Below, in pieces: positions 11,186-17,757 of a DNA stretch of 29,237 nucleotides. The stretch comes from Atopobiaceae bacterium (GTDB lineage Bacteria > Actinomycetota > Coriobacteriia > Coriobacteriales > Atopobiaceae). The notes under the pieces are model-generated. The model worked only from the letters and a program-made list of their open reading frames with translations. It did not search any database and was not told the origin of the DNA. The number at the start of each line of letters is the position of its first letter. The stretch's first letter is position 1. The stretch covers positions 1 to 29,237 of the forward strand of contig JABZIF010000003.1 in NCBI GenBank assembly GCA_015258485.1. Reading direction: 5' to 3'. A program made the translations under genes and the position numbers.

Positions 11186-11204
11186 CTTTCATTTCGAATG
11201 AAAG
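11186..11204. repeat. Inverted repeat in the oriC candidate
   Basis: CTTTCATT, three bases TCG, then AATGAAAG: a perfect 8-bp dyad directly abutting the TTTTCAACA at 11205-11213. It could be an operator for a dimeric regulator (the neighbouring GHKL-wHTH protein is one candidate) or a structural element of the origin. It lacks a T-run, so a terminator role is unlikely. Confidence 0.5.
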
Positions 11205-11213
11205 TTTTCAACA
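11205..11213 (+). promoter_or_regulatory. Candidate non-classical DnaA box TTTTCAACA
   Basis: Perfect copy at the edge of the AT-rich tract, directly following the 8-bp dyad. It shares the extended form TTTTCAACAAG with the copy at 8449-8457. Confidence 0.5.
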
Positions 11214-11414
11214 AGTACTTAACATATGTAAATAACTTCATTTCTATAAGAATCTACAATGAAAGATACTAACATCTATAAAAAAATTTTAAATATAAGA
11301 AATATTTTGTTCAATAATTTTCTTCAGTATTTAGTTATGAAATTGAGCATATAGATTTTTTGATAGGCAAATAATTAATAAAAAGGAAAAAAGTTGAGGT
11401 ATATGTAGAGAAAA

Positions 11415-11444
11415 TTGACAGAACCTTATAAAGGCGGGTACAAT
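11415..11444 (+). promoter_or_regulatory. Strong sigma-70-type promoter of the rpmH operon
   Basis: A perfect -35 TTGACA (11415-11420) and a near-consensus -10 TACAAT (11439-11444) with an 18-base spacer, about 48 bases before the rpmH ATG. This is the clearest promoter in the window and it fires away from the proposed origin. Confidence 0.85.
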
Positions 11445-11491
11445 CTGTAGGCTTTTTATTAAACTCTAAACCCGTCCGGGAGGAAATAACT

Positions 11492-11626
11492 ATGAAACGT
11501 ACCTACCAGCCAAACAAGCGTAAACGCGCTACTACTCACGGTTTCCGTGCACGTATGGCAACTAAGAATGGTCGCGCTGTTCTTGCTCGTCGTCGTCTTA
11601 AAGGTCGTAAGCGTCTTACTGTTTAA
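11492..11626 (+). CDS. rpmH: 50S ribosomal protein L34
   Basis: A 44-residue, very basic ribosomal protein of the large subunit, beginning [12 protein letters not shown], continuing [20 protein letters not shown], and ending [10 protein letters not shown], all hallmark L34 segments. ATG at 11492 is preceded by GGGAGGAAATAACT, a good ribosome-binding site. Codon choice is strongly biased to CGT for arginine, as expected for a highly expressed gene and unlike the AT-rich neighbours. First gene of the rpmH-rnpA-yidD-yidC-khpB series, driven by the promoter at 11415-11444; the stop is 11 bases before rnpA. Confidence 0.98.
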   Translation: MKRTYQPNKRKRATTHGFRARMATKNGRAVLARRRLKGRKRLTV

Positions 11627-11637
11627 GGAATGTTTTT

Positions 11638-11961
11638 ATGAAGACCATTAAATCTCGAATAGAGTTTGAAACGGTCTTCTCTAAGGGGAAGAGAGCTCAG
11701 GACTCTTTTCTTCGTGTTCGAGTAGCACCGTCCACAGAGAATCAGTTGTCAAAGGTTGCGTTCGTAGCACCTAAAAGATTAGGTAATGCCGTATATAGAA
11801 ATAGATGTAAACGGGTATTACGTGAAGCAGCAAGCTTGAGTAAATTACCTATTGAGGGCTTTGACGTTATTCTCTTTGCAACTAAAGATACGCATGACGC
11901 TTGTCCCTTAGAGGTGAGTATGTCTTTAGAGAGGTTGTTAAGAAAGACAGGGACTAGATGA
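11638..11961 (+). CDS. rnpA: Ribonuclease P protein component
   Basis: The basic protein subunit that assists the RNase P RNA in maturing tRNA 5' ends. 107 residues, normal length. The family's RNR motif is seen in [15 protein letters not shown] (residues about 50-64), which contacts the RNA, and the N-terminal half has the [13 protein letters not shown] and FLRVRVAP strand segments that bind the pre-tRNA leader. ATG at 11638 is 11 bases after rpmH. The last codons overlap the yidD start by four bases (ATGA), indicating coupled translation. Confidence 0.96.
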   Translation: MKTIKSRIEFETVFSKGKRAQDSFLRVRVAPSTENQLSKVAFVAPKRLGNAVYRNRCKRVLREAASLSKLPIEGFDVILFATKDTHDACPLEVSMSLERLLRKTGTR

Positions 11962-12194
11962 GTAAGAAGAGAAATGATTCTTTCCTTACTCGTTTATTTC
12001 TTGGTGTTATTCGCTTTTACCAGAGAAACATTTCTCCCCTTTTTAAGCCGCATTGTATTTATAGACCTACGTGTTCAGAGTATGCAGTTCAGGCTATACA
12101 AAAGTATGGGGTAAGAAAGGGAAGCTGGCTTGCACTTAAAAGAATTGCACGATGTCATCCTTTTCATAAAGGAGGATACGATCCCGTTCCTTAA
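11958..12194 (+). CDS. yidD: Membrane protein insertion efficiency factor YidD
   Basis: A 78-residue member of the YidD family, small membrane-associated proteins that sit with YidC and aid insertion of inner-membrane proteins. The family pattern is plain: [26 protein letters not shown], then AIQKYG, then [18 protein letters not shown], including the three conserved Cys residues. An amphipathic N-terminal helix takes the place of a true membrane span. Its ATG overlaps the rnpA stop by four bases; yidC follows after 20 bases with GGAGG before its start. Confidence 0.96.
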   Translation: MSKKRNDSFLTRLFLGVIRFYQRNISPLFKPHCIYRPTCSEYAVQAIQKYGVRKGSWLALKRIARCHPFHKGGYDPVP

Positions 12195-12214
12195 GGGAAC
12201 ACGTCGGAGGAAAT

Positions 12215-12973
12215 ATGTGGGAATGGATAGTTAACTTTCTGTACGCAGTTCTTTCAGGGCTCTACTCATTTTGTGGAGACTGGGGACTAGCGGTTATTCT
12301 GCTTACCATCATTATTCGTATTGCTCTGATTCCGTTAACTAATCGTCAAACGGCATCAATGGCTCGCATGAGCGTTGTACAACCTAAGTTAAAAGAGATT
12401 CAAGATAAGTATGCAGACGATCCAGTTAAACAACAGGAAGAAATGCGTAAACTTTACGCAGAAATTAAATTCAATCCTCTTGGTGGTTGCCTTCCACTTC
12501 TCTTACAGTCCCCTATTTTTATTGCACTTTTTACTGTTGCAAAGATGGTCCCTGGTGAGTCTCGTTTTTTTAATATTCTCCCTTCAATTGCAAAGTCTAC
12601 GTCAACTATTTTTACTGATAATGGTTTTGTTGCTGCGATTCCGTACATTATTTTTGTTATTTTATTTGGTTTAACTACGTTTTTATCGATGGTTGTTAAT
12701 GCACGGACAACTGCTTCAGATCAGCGTCGTCAGCAATATATGATGGGCGGAATTATGACGCTCATGATGTTATGGTTTGGTTGGACAGTACCTGCTGCAG
12801 TCCTTCTCTATTATGTAACTTCTGGTTTATGGCAGCTTGCTCAACAGCAATTAATTACAACCCGTATTATGGAAAGAGAAAAACTTAAAGCTCAAGCACA
12901 AATGGAAAACAGACCAGTTGAAGTTGACGTTGTAAGAAAAGAGAAAAAACCTCGTCCACGTAAGAAAAGCTGA
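12215..12973 (+). CDS. yidC: Membrane protein insertase YidC/Oxa1
   Basis: A 252-residue insertase of the YidC/Oxa1/Alb3 family that inserts and folds membrane proteins, alone or with SecYEG. It is the short form without the large periplasmic domain of Gram-negative YidC. The first core span, AVILLTIIIRIALIPLTNRQ, contains the conserved groove arginine (Arg35). A charged cytosolic hairpin follows (about 48-85), then FNPLGGCLPLLLQSPIFIALF, and three further spans. The C-terminus is highly basic (KKEKKPRPRKKS-like), as in ribosome-binding YidC tails. No lipoprotein-type Cys signal was seen at the N-terminus. Confidence 0.96.
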   Translation: MWEWIVNFLYAVLSGLYSFCGDWGLAVILLTIIIRIALIPLTNRQTASMARMSVVQPKLKEIQDKYADDPVKQQEEMRKLYAEIKFNPLGGCLPLLLQSPIFIALFTVAKMVPGESRFFNILPSIAKSTSTIFTDNGFVAAIPYIIFVILFGLTTFLSMVVNARTTASDQRRQQYMMGGIMTLMMLWFGWTVPAAVLLYYVTSGLWQLAQQQLITTRIMEREKLKAQAQMENRPVEVDVVRKEKKPRPRKKS

Positions 12974-13056
12974 GGTAATTTACAGTTTTGATAATTTCTA
13001 GAAGTAATTTGTATCTTTTCTATTAGTTAAATTTTTTATATTGACTGGAGGACGAC

Positions 13057-13641
13057 ATGGAGAATGAGACTTTAGATTCTGAGCAAAATGCCCTTAATGA
13101 GTCTCCTGTCGTTGGTTCAATTGATGAGTTCTCTTCTATTAGAGCGCATTATGAAGAAGGACTTCAATTAACAGACAATGAACTTAATAAGATAGCCGAC
13201 GTTGCTGTCTCGTATTTAAGAGAACTTCTTTCTTTCTTTGGTGAGAATAACTGTTCTATTGATGAATATGATGGAGAAGAAGGAGAGCTCATTCTTGATA
13301 TTACTGGTGGAGATTTAGCAATTCTTATCGGTCGTCATGGTAATACTCTTGAAGCCTTGCAAATGATCCTTTCATCTTTAATGAGCGCAAAGCTTCGTTT
13401 TCACTTTCCTATATCTGTTGATGTTGAGAGTTATAAAAGCCGTCGGCGCAAGAAACTTCAGGAGATGGCCCTCTCTGCCGCTACACGTGCTAAAAAAACA
13501 GGAAAAGTTTCTCTTGCCCCAATGAGTGGCTATGAACGTAGACTTATTCATATTACTTTAAGGAACGATCTTGAAGTAACAACACACTCTGAAGGAGAAG
13601 ATCCATATCGTAGAGTAGTTATTACTGCAATAAACAACTAA
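13057..13641 (+). CDS. khpB: RNA-binding protein KhpB/Jag (KH-R3H)
   Basis: A 194-residue RNA-binding protein with a KH domain centred on GDLAILIGRHG (85-95, the GxxG loop being GRHG) and a C-terminal R3H domain (about 130-192) including MSGYERRLIHITL and the SRRRKK basic stretch. In Firmicutes KhpB works with KhpA in RNA regulation of cell-wall growth and division. The N-terminal Jag-N domain is missing: residues 1-40 are acidic and low-complexity. ATG at 13057 is preceded by GGAGG. It is the last gene of the rpmH operon, closed by the terminator at 13679-13707. Confidence 0.93.
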   Translation: MENETLDSEQNALNESPVVGSIDEFSSIRAHYEEGLQLTDNELNKIADVAVSYLRELLSFFGENNCSIDEYDGEEGELILDITGGDLAILIGRHGNTLEALQMILSSLMSAKLRFHFPISVDVESYKSRRRKKLQEMALSAATRAKKTGKVSLAPMSGYERRLIHITLRNDLEVTTHSEGEDPYRRVVITAINN

Positions 13642-13678
13642 TTAATAACAGATAGTTTTATTTATTCGAAGTTTTATT

Positions 13679-13707
13679 GAGGAAGGTTTACTCCTTCCTC
13701 CTTTTTT
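13679..13707 (+). terminator. Intrinsic terminator of the rpmH-khpB operon
   Basis: GAGGAAGG (13679-13686) pairs with CCTTCCTC (13693-13700) around a six-base loop, followed by CTTTTTT. The position, 38 bases after the khpB stop, fits the operon end. Confidence 0.85.
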
Positions 13708-13708
13708 G

Positions 13709-13741
13709 TGACAATTCTTTTTGTTACAAAAAGTTTTGTCA
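13709..13741. repeat. Imperfect dyad directly before the rsmG ribosome-binding site
   Basis: TGACAA at 13709-13714 pairs with TTGTCA at 13736-13741; inside, CTTTTTG (13717-13723) pairs with CAAAAAG (13727-13733) around a TTA loop, with a 2x2 T:T internal bulge. The 13 base pairs end three bases before GGAG at 13744-13747. No T-run follows, so it is not a second terminator of the usual kind. It may be an operator or a leader hairpin affecting rsmG translation. Confidence 0.55.
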
Positions 13742-13752
13742 TTGGAGAAATG

Positions 13753-14511
13753 ATGTTAGATGATTCACAGTCTTTAATTGAAACTAGAGACGCAGAGTTA
13801 AAAGATTTATTGGAATCATATGAGATTACTTCTTCTAAGGAACAAAGAAAGCAATTATTAAAGCATTTAGAACTTTTAATTAAAGTTAATAAAAATATAA
13901 ATCTTACGAGAATAACCTCAATAGACGATGCCTTGAATTTACACATTCTTGACTCTCTTTTACCTTTGAAAGTATGTCCAAAGTTTAGCACTGCGAACAA
14001 GAAGTATGTTGATATTGGAACAGGAGGAGGATTTCCAGGCATTCCTCTTTCTATAGTGAGTAACAATCAAACATATCTTATCGATTCGATTGGGAAAAAA
14101 GTAGATGCTGTTCAAAATATGATTATTCAACTTGGGATTAGTAAAAGAGTTTCTTCTGTGAAGCTTCGAGCTGAAGAAATTCCGAATTCCTTTAAAAGAT
14201 CTTTTGATTATGTTTCGTTTAGAGCCGTTGCAAAGACAAATACACTTTTAGAGTACGCAGAGCCATTTTTAGCTATTGGTGGGTTTCTAATAGTAATGAA
14301 GGCCAACATTGATCAAATTGAGCTTCAGAATGGTTTTCAGGCTGCTAAAATTTTTGGATATAAATGTGTTTCACGTGAAACATTTGAATTGCCCAGTGAC
14401 TATGGACATCGTGAGATTTTATTGTTTCAAAAACAGTTTAAAAGTGAGATTAAGCTCCCAAGACAAACAGGAATGGCAAAATTAAAGCCAGTTGGAATAA
14501 AGAACCAATAG
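13753..14511 (+). CDS. rsmG: 16S rRNA (guanine-N7) methyltransferase RsmG
   Basis: An SAM-dependent enzyme that methylates N7 of G527 (E. coli numbering) in 16S rRNA; its loss gives low-level streptomycin resistance in other bacteria. The SAM motif is DIGTGGGFPGIPL (residues 87-99), preceded by the family's NINLTRI and HILDSLL segments, and followed by FDYVSFRAVAK. The ATG at 13753 is chosen because GGAG is five bases upstream; ATG 13750 and an upstream in-frame GTG at 13708 are less well placed, the latter lying within the terminator. The 252-residue product is slightly long, with an extra basic C-terminal tail. A perfect parS lies inside the gene at 14367-14382, encoding CVSRET. Confidence 0.95.
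   Translation: MLDDSQSLIETRDAELKDLLESYEITSSKEQRKQLLKHLELLIKVNKNINLTRITSIDDALNLHILDSLLPLKVCPKFSTANKKYVDIGTGGGFPGIPLSIVSNNQTYLIDSIGKKVDAVQNMIIQLGISKRVSSVKLRAEEIPNSFKRSFDYVSFRAVAKTNTLLEYAEPFLAIGGFLIVMKANIDQIELQNGFQAAKIFGYKCVSRETFELPSDYGHREILLFQKQFKSEIKLPRQTGMAKLKPVGIKNQ
14367..14382. promoter_or_regulatory. parS site 1, inside rsmG
   Basis: TGTTTCACGTGAAACA, the exact 16-bp palindrome bound by chromosomal ParB proteins. It lies in the coding sequence of rsmG, about 1 kb upstream of parB, so the codons there are constrained by a second function. Confidence 0.97.
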
Positions 14512-14519
14512 TTTTTATA

Positions 14520-14535
14520 TGTTTCACGTGAAACA
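14520..14535. promoter_or_regulatory. parS site 2, in the rsmG-parA gap
   Basis: A second exact TGTTTCACGTGAAACA, 44 bases before the parA ATG and 153 bases from site 1. It probably overlaps the parA promoter region, so ParB spreading or binding could also regulate parAB. Confidence 0.97.
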
Positions 14536-14578
14536 TTGGGTATTATTGAATAATTAAATTGTTTTAAACGGAGGTTAA

Positions 14579-15379
14579 ATGGACTACAAAGACCTTACTC
14601 GAGGTTTGCCAGATAGGAAACCTAAAGTAATAGCTGTAATTAATCAAAAAGGTGGGGTTGGTAAATCAACTACAGTCATTAATCTTGCAGCAGCACTTGG
14701 TGAAGCGAAGAAAAAAGTATTAATTATTGACTTTGATCCACAAGGAAATGCAACAAGTGGTTTTGGAATTGATAAAGAAGAACTGGAACATGATGTTTAT
14801 GATGTGATTCTTAATGATGTTGCAATAGAAGATGTAATCAAGAAAACAGTTCAAAATTATGTTTATATTATTCCTGCAACAATTCAACTTGCAGGGGCCG
14901 AGATTGAATTGGTAAACATTGAGGAAAGAGAACAAATTTTAAAGAATGCAATAGATAAAGTTAAAGAATACTTTGATTATATTTTAATTGACTGCCCTCC
15001 TTCTCTTGGTCTTCTTACAATAAACGCACTTGTATCTGCAGAAAGTATCTTAATACCAATTCAATGCGAGTATTATGCACTCGAGGGTGTTACAAAAATC
15101 ATTGAATCAATGAAAATGATTCAGACTAAATTAAACCCTACTTTAGAAATATTTGGCGTAGTAATGACAATGTTTGATAGTAGGACAACACTATCTAAAC
15201 AAGTTGTTAACGAAGTAACTAGTTATTTTGGTAAAAAGGTATTTAAAACACTCATTCCAAGAAACGTTAAGATTGCAGAAGCCCCCAGTCATGGATTACC
15301 AGTTACGATATATGCCAGGATAAGTATGGGTTCTCTTTCTTATAAAAAATTAGCAAAGGAAGTGATTCGCCGTGGCTAA
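14579..15379 (+). CDS. parA: Chromosome partitioning ATPase ParA (Soj)
   Basis: A Walker-type ATPase that forms a nucleoid-bound gradient driving ParB-parS complexes, and thus origins, apart. The deviant Walker A is KGGVGKST (24-31), followed by LIIDFDPQGNATSGFG (Walker A' region) and YILIDCPPSLGLLTINAL (Walker B). 266 residues is the usual length for the short chromosomal type without an N-terminal helix-turn-helix. ATG at 14579 follows GGAGG. The gene is more AT-rich than ddl or the dinG-like gene further right, as are other origin-proximal genes. Its end overlaps parB by eight bases. Confidence 0.97.
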   Translation: MDYKDLTRGLPDRKPKVIAVINQKGGVGKSTTVINLAAALGEAKKKVLIIDFDPQGNATSGFGIDKEELEHDVYDVILNDVAIEDVIKKTVQNYVYIIPATIQLAGAEIELVNIEEREQILKNAIDKVKEYFDYILIDCPPSLGLLTINALVSAESILIPIQCEYYALEGVTKIIESMKMIQTKLNPTLEIFGVVMTMFDSRTTLSKQVVNEVTSYFGKKVFKTLIPRNVKIAEAPSHGLPVTIYARISMGSLSYKKLAKEVIRRG

Positions 15380-16232
15380 AAAGTCAGGGCTTGGTAAAGG
15401 CCTCAATTCACTATTTAATGAGGCAGACGCCGAGGTTGGTAACAAAAGAGACGTTACTACTCTTCCTATAAAGAAGATTAAGCCGAATAAGAATCAACCA
15501 CGAAAAAATTTTGATAGCTCAGAGCTTGCTGAACTAAGCGACTCAATTAAGTTGAATGGAATTCTTCAACCACTTTTAGTACGTGAAAAAAATAATTATT
15601 ATGAAATTGTTGCTGGTGAGAGAAGATATCAGGCTGCAAAACTTGCCAAACTTGAAGAAATTCCTGTTGTGATAAAAGCGATTTCTGATGAAGAGGTATT
15701 TAAGCTTGCCCTCATTGAGAACTTGCAACGCTCTGATTTAACCCCTATTGAAGAAGCTCGTGGTTATAAACAGTTAATTAAGCAAGATAATTTAACTCAA
15801 GATGAACTCTCAAAAATATTATCAAAATCTAGATCTGCAATTGCTAATACTCTCAGACTCTTAGATTTGCCTGAAGAGGTTCAGAATCTTATGGCGGAAG
15901 GGAGAATTAGCGCTGGGCACGCAAGGGCAATTCTTACTGTAAGTGGAAAAGAAGGACGAATCAAACTAGCTCAAAAAGTAATTGAGGAGAATTTGTCCGT
16001 TCGCCAGACAGAAAATCTTGCACCATTATTTTCTGTCGTAACGGCCGAAAGACCAAAACGTCAACCAACACCACAGTCATATAAAAGGGCTGCAAGGCAG
16101 TTACGAATGGCTTTAGATACTACGGTGAAAGTAAGAAACGTGCGTGGTAAGAACAAGATAGAGATTGAGTTTGCCAACGAAGACGAGCTTTCGGTGCTTG
16201 TAGAAAAGCTTGTATCAATAAGGGAAATGTAA
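15372..16232 (+). CDS. parB: Chromosome partitioning protein ParB (Spo0J)
   Basis: The CTP-dependent DNA clamp that loads at parS and spreads. 286 residues. The N-terminus KKSGLGKGLNSLF is the ParA-activating peptide. NQPRKNF (41-47) and AGERRYQAA (81-89) are the CTP-binding boxes, IENLQRSDLTPIEEA follows, and a helix-turn-helix (LTQDELSKILSKSRSAIANTLRLL) recognises parS. The C-terminal about 50 residues form the dimerisation domain. It starts at GTG 15372 within the end of parA (eight-base overlap), so the two are co-translated. Its two binding sites lie upstream in rsmG and before parA. Confidence 0.97.
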   Translation: MAKKSGLGKGLNSLFNEADAEVGNKRDVTTLPIKKIKPNKNQPRKNFDSSELAELSDSIKLNGILQPLLVREKNNYYEIVAGERRYQAAKLAKLEEIPVVIKAISDEEVFKLALIENLQRSDLTPIEEARGYKQLIKQDNLTQDELSKILSKSRSAIANTLRLLDLPEEVQNLMAEGRISAGHARAILTVSGKEGRIKLAQKVIEENLSVRQTENLAPLFSVVTAERPKRQPTPQSYKRAARQLRMALDTTVKVRNVRGKNKIEIEFANEDELSVLVEKLVSIREM

Positions 16233-16471
16233 TGCAGATAAAATACATCTTAATTTCATCGGTGGGCGTAGCTTGTTTAGTCGGGATAACACAAAGATTG
16301 CTTTTAACCAAAGATGCCCAACAGAATTTTATGAGAGCAGCAAAAAAGACTAAGGGATTAATTGATACGGCACTTATTAATTATTCTGGCGGTCAAGAGA
16401 AATTAACAGAAAATTCGATCGCGCTTCATCAAAGTACTATTGAAAAGAAATGGCTGGAAGTTCTTAAATAG
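16232..16471 (+). CDS. Small hypothetical membrane-anchored protein
   Basis: A 79-residue protein with a hydrophobic N-terminal segment (about residues 4-22, ILISSVGVACLVGITQRLL) followed by a mostly polar, probably helical cytosolic or external part (30-79). Its ATG overlaps the parB stop by one base (TAATG), with AAGGGAA just upstream, so it is very likely translated with parB. I do not recognise the family. Co-transcription with parAB is the only clue to role. The stop codon lies inside a GAAC-N4-GTTC palindrome. Confidence 0.75.
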   Translation: MQIKYILISSVGVACLVGITQRLLLTKDAQQNFMRAAKKTKGLIDTALINYSGGQEKLTENSIALHQSTIEKKWLEVLK

Positions 16472-16486
16472 AACATGTGTTCTATT
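16467..16486. repeat. Palindrome containing GAAC-N4-GTTC, overlapping a stop codon
   Basis: AATAGAACA, TG, TGTTCTATT: 9-bp perfect arms around two bases. The core GAACATGTGTTC fits the Gram-positive LexA (SOS) box pattern GAAC-N4-GTTC, but it sits between convergent genes, away from any start codon. It could also be part of the terminator system just downstream. Confidence 0.5.
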
Positions 16487-16494
16487 ATAGTATG

Positions 16495-16535
16495 AAACAT
16501 TAGGGAGGAGCAGAGGGTGCTTCTCCCTAATGTTT
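16495..16535. terminator. Long hairpin between convergent genes
   Basis: AAACATTAGGGAG (16495-16507) pairs with CTCCCTAATGTTT (16523-16535). Inside, a G:U pair and AGCA:TGCT extend the stem to about 18 bp with a five-base loop. It lies between the parAB-side genes and rlmN, which converge here. There is no strong T-run on either side, so termination efficiency is uncertain, but the position and stability suit a bidirectional terminator. Confidence 0.7.
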
Positions 16536-16544
16536 AGCAGGGAA

Positions 16545-17657
16545 TTAACGATTTTTTTGGAATAGTTGTCCACAAGCTGCATCAATATCAGCACCACGAG
16601 AAATTCTAATTGTTGCTTCGACACCTACTGAATTGAGGCTATTTATAAACTCTTGAGCGCGGGCAGGAGAGGTAGGGTGGAATTTAGAACCTTCGATTTC
16701 ATTGAGCTGGATAATGTTGACGTGACATAGTGTTCCACGACAGAAATCTCTAAGGGCGCCCAGCTCATTGTCTGAATCATTTATTCCCTTAATCAGTGCA
16801 TACTCATAGGTTGGACGCCGGCCGGTTTTATCGACATATTCACCCATAATGTCATAAAGGTGGATAAGAGAGTATTTTTTTACACCAGGCATTAAGAAGT
16901 CACGTGTTTTTTGTACTGCAGAGTGTAAAGAGACAGCAAGTGTAAATTGTTCCGGTTCAGCAGCAAAGCGTTTAATCATTGGAATGACACCACAGGTAGA
17001 AACCGTAATATGTCGAGCTCCAATACTTGCTCCTTCTGGAGAATTTAAAAGCCTCATAGCGTCAAGAGTGGCGTCGTAGTTCATAAAAGGCTCACCTTGA
17101 CCCATAAGAACAACGCTTGTAACACGAGTATCAAAGTCATTACGAATATGCATGACTTGTTCGTAAATTTCACTTGCAGAAAGTGATCTTGTGAGACCGG
17201 CCGCGCCGGTTGCACAAAACGCGCACCCCATAGCACAACCCGCTTGTGTAGAAGCGCATACAGAAAGCTTGTTTCCCGATGGCATGCCGACACACTCTAC
17301 TGAAGTTCCATCGGGGTAGCGCAGCAGATATTTTCTGCTCCCATCTTCAGAAACTTGGCGAACGATTTGCTGAGCGCCTTCAAGAGAAACTTTCTTTGAA
17401 AGTTCTTCTCGCAATGTTTTGGGTAAATTGCTCATTTGGTCGAAAGAAGTGGCGCCTTTGGACCAGATCCAATCTTCGATTTGTTTTGCACGGAACTTTG
17501 GCTGATTAAGAGAGACAACCAGTTCAAGAATTTGATCTTTAGAGAGGCTTCGTAGGTCGGATTTAGTTTGCGCCTTCTGTGCGTAAAGATGAGAGTTTGA
17601 TGTTTTTAAGCCGTCAGCGGCATCGTTTTTACCGTCAAGAATAGTATTTGATTGCAT
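16545..17657 (-). CDS. rlmN: 23S rRNA (adenine-C2) methyltransferase RlmN
   Basis: A radical-SAM enzyme that methylates C2 of A2503 in 23S rRNA and A37 in some tRNAs. The [4Fe-4S] motif is CAMGCAFC (Cys141, Cys145, Cys148). The C-terminal methyl-carrier cysteine is Cys362 in DIDAACGQLF, and GQGEPFMNYD and SLHSA are family motifs. The 370-residue product has a polar N-terminal extension of about 30 residues before the usual start. ATG at 17657 has GAAGGA upstream. It is transcribed towards the parAB cluster and divergently from ddl, with about 100 bases between the starts. Confidence 0.97.
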   Translation of the reverse strand: MQSNTILDGKNDAADGLKTSNSHLYAQKAQTKSDLRSLSKDQILELVVSLNQPKFRAKQIEDWIWSKGATSFDQMSNLPKTLREELSKKVSLEGAQQIVRQVSEDGSRKYLLRYPDGTSVECVGMPSGNKLSVCASTQAGCAMGCAFCATGAAGLTRSLSASEIYEQVMHIRNDFDTRVTSVVLMGQGEPFMNYDATLDAMRLLNSPEGASIGARHITVSTCGVIPMIKRFAAEPEQFTLAVSLHSAVQKTRDFLMPGVKKYSLIHLYDIMGEYVDKTGRRPTYEYALIKGINDSDNELGALRDFCRGTLCHVNIIQLNEIEGSKFHPTSPARAQEFINSLNSVGVEATIRISRGADIDAACGQLFQKNR

Positions 17658-17757
17658 TTTTATCCTTCTCCACCCCTTCTAAGTTATCTGCGGTATCTTA
17701 AAATAAATACATTTATGAGAAGTTTACCTCATGAGAGATATATCTAAAGGAGTAGGA

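Larger units (their letters stand above)
11135..11491. other. Candidate chromosomal origin region (oriC)
   Basis: 357 bases without a gene, at the point where transcription diverges (all replication genes leftward, rpmH operon rightward). It is extremely AT-rich, especially 11220-11410, which could be the unwinding element. It carries two perfect TTTTCAACA motifs (11144-11152, 11205-11213), an 8-bp inverted repeat (11186-11204), and the rpmH promoter at its right end. The two parS sites lie about 3 kb away, fitting an origin-proximal segregation locus. No perfect TTATCCACA was seen here, so the call rests on gene order, divergence, composition and the repeated motif. Confidence 0.6.

Noticed and set aside
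17731..17757. Upstream ATG for ddl adding nine residues
   Set aside because: No ribosome-binding site, and AAAGGAG that serves the next ATG lies inside this extension.
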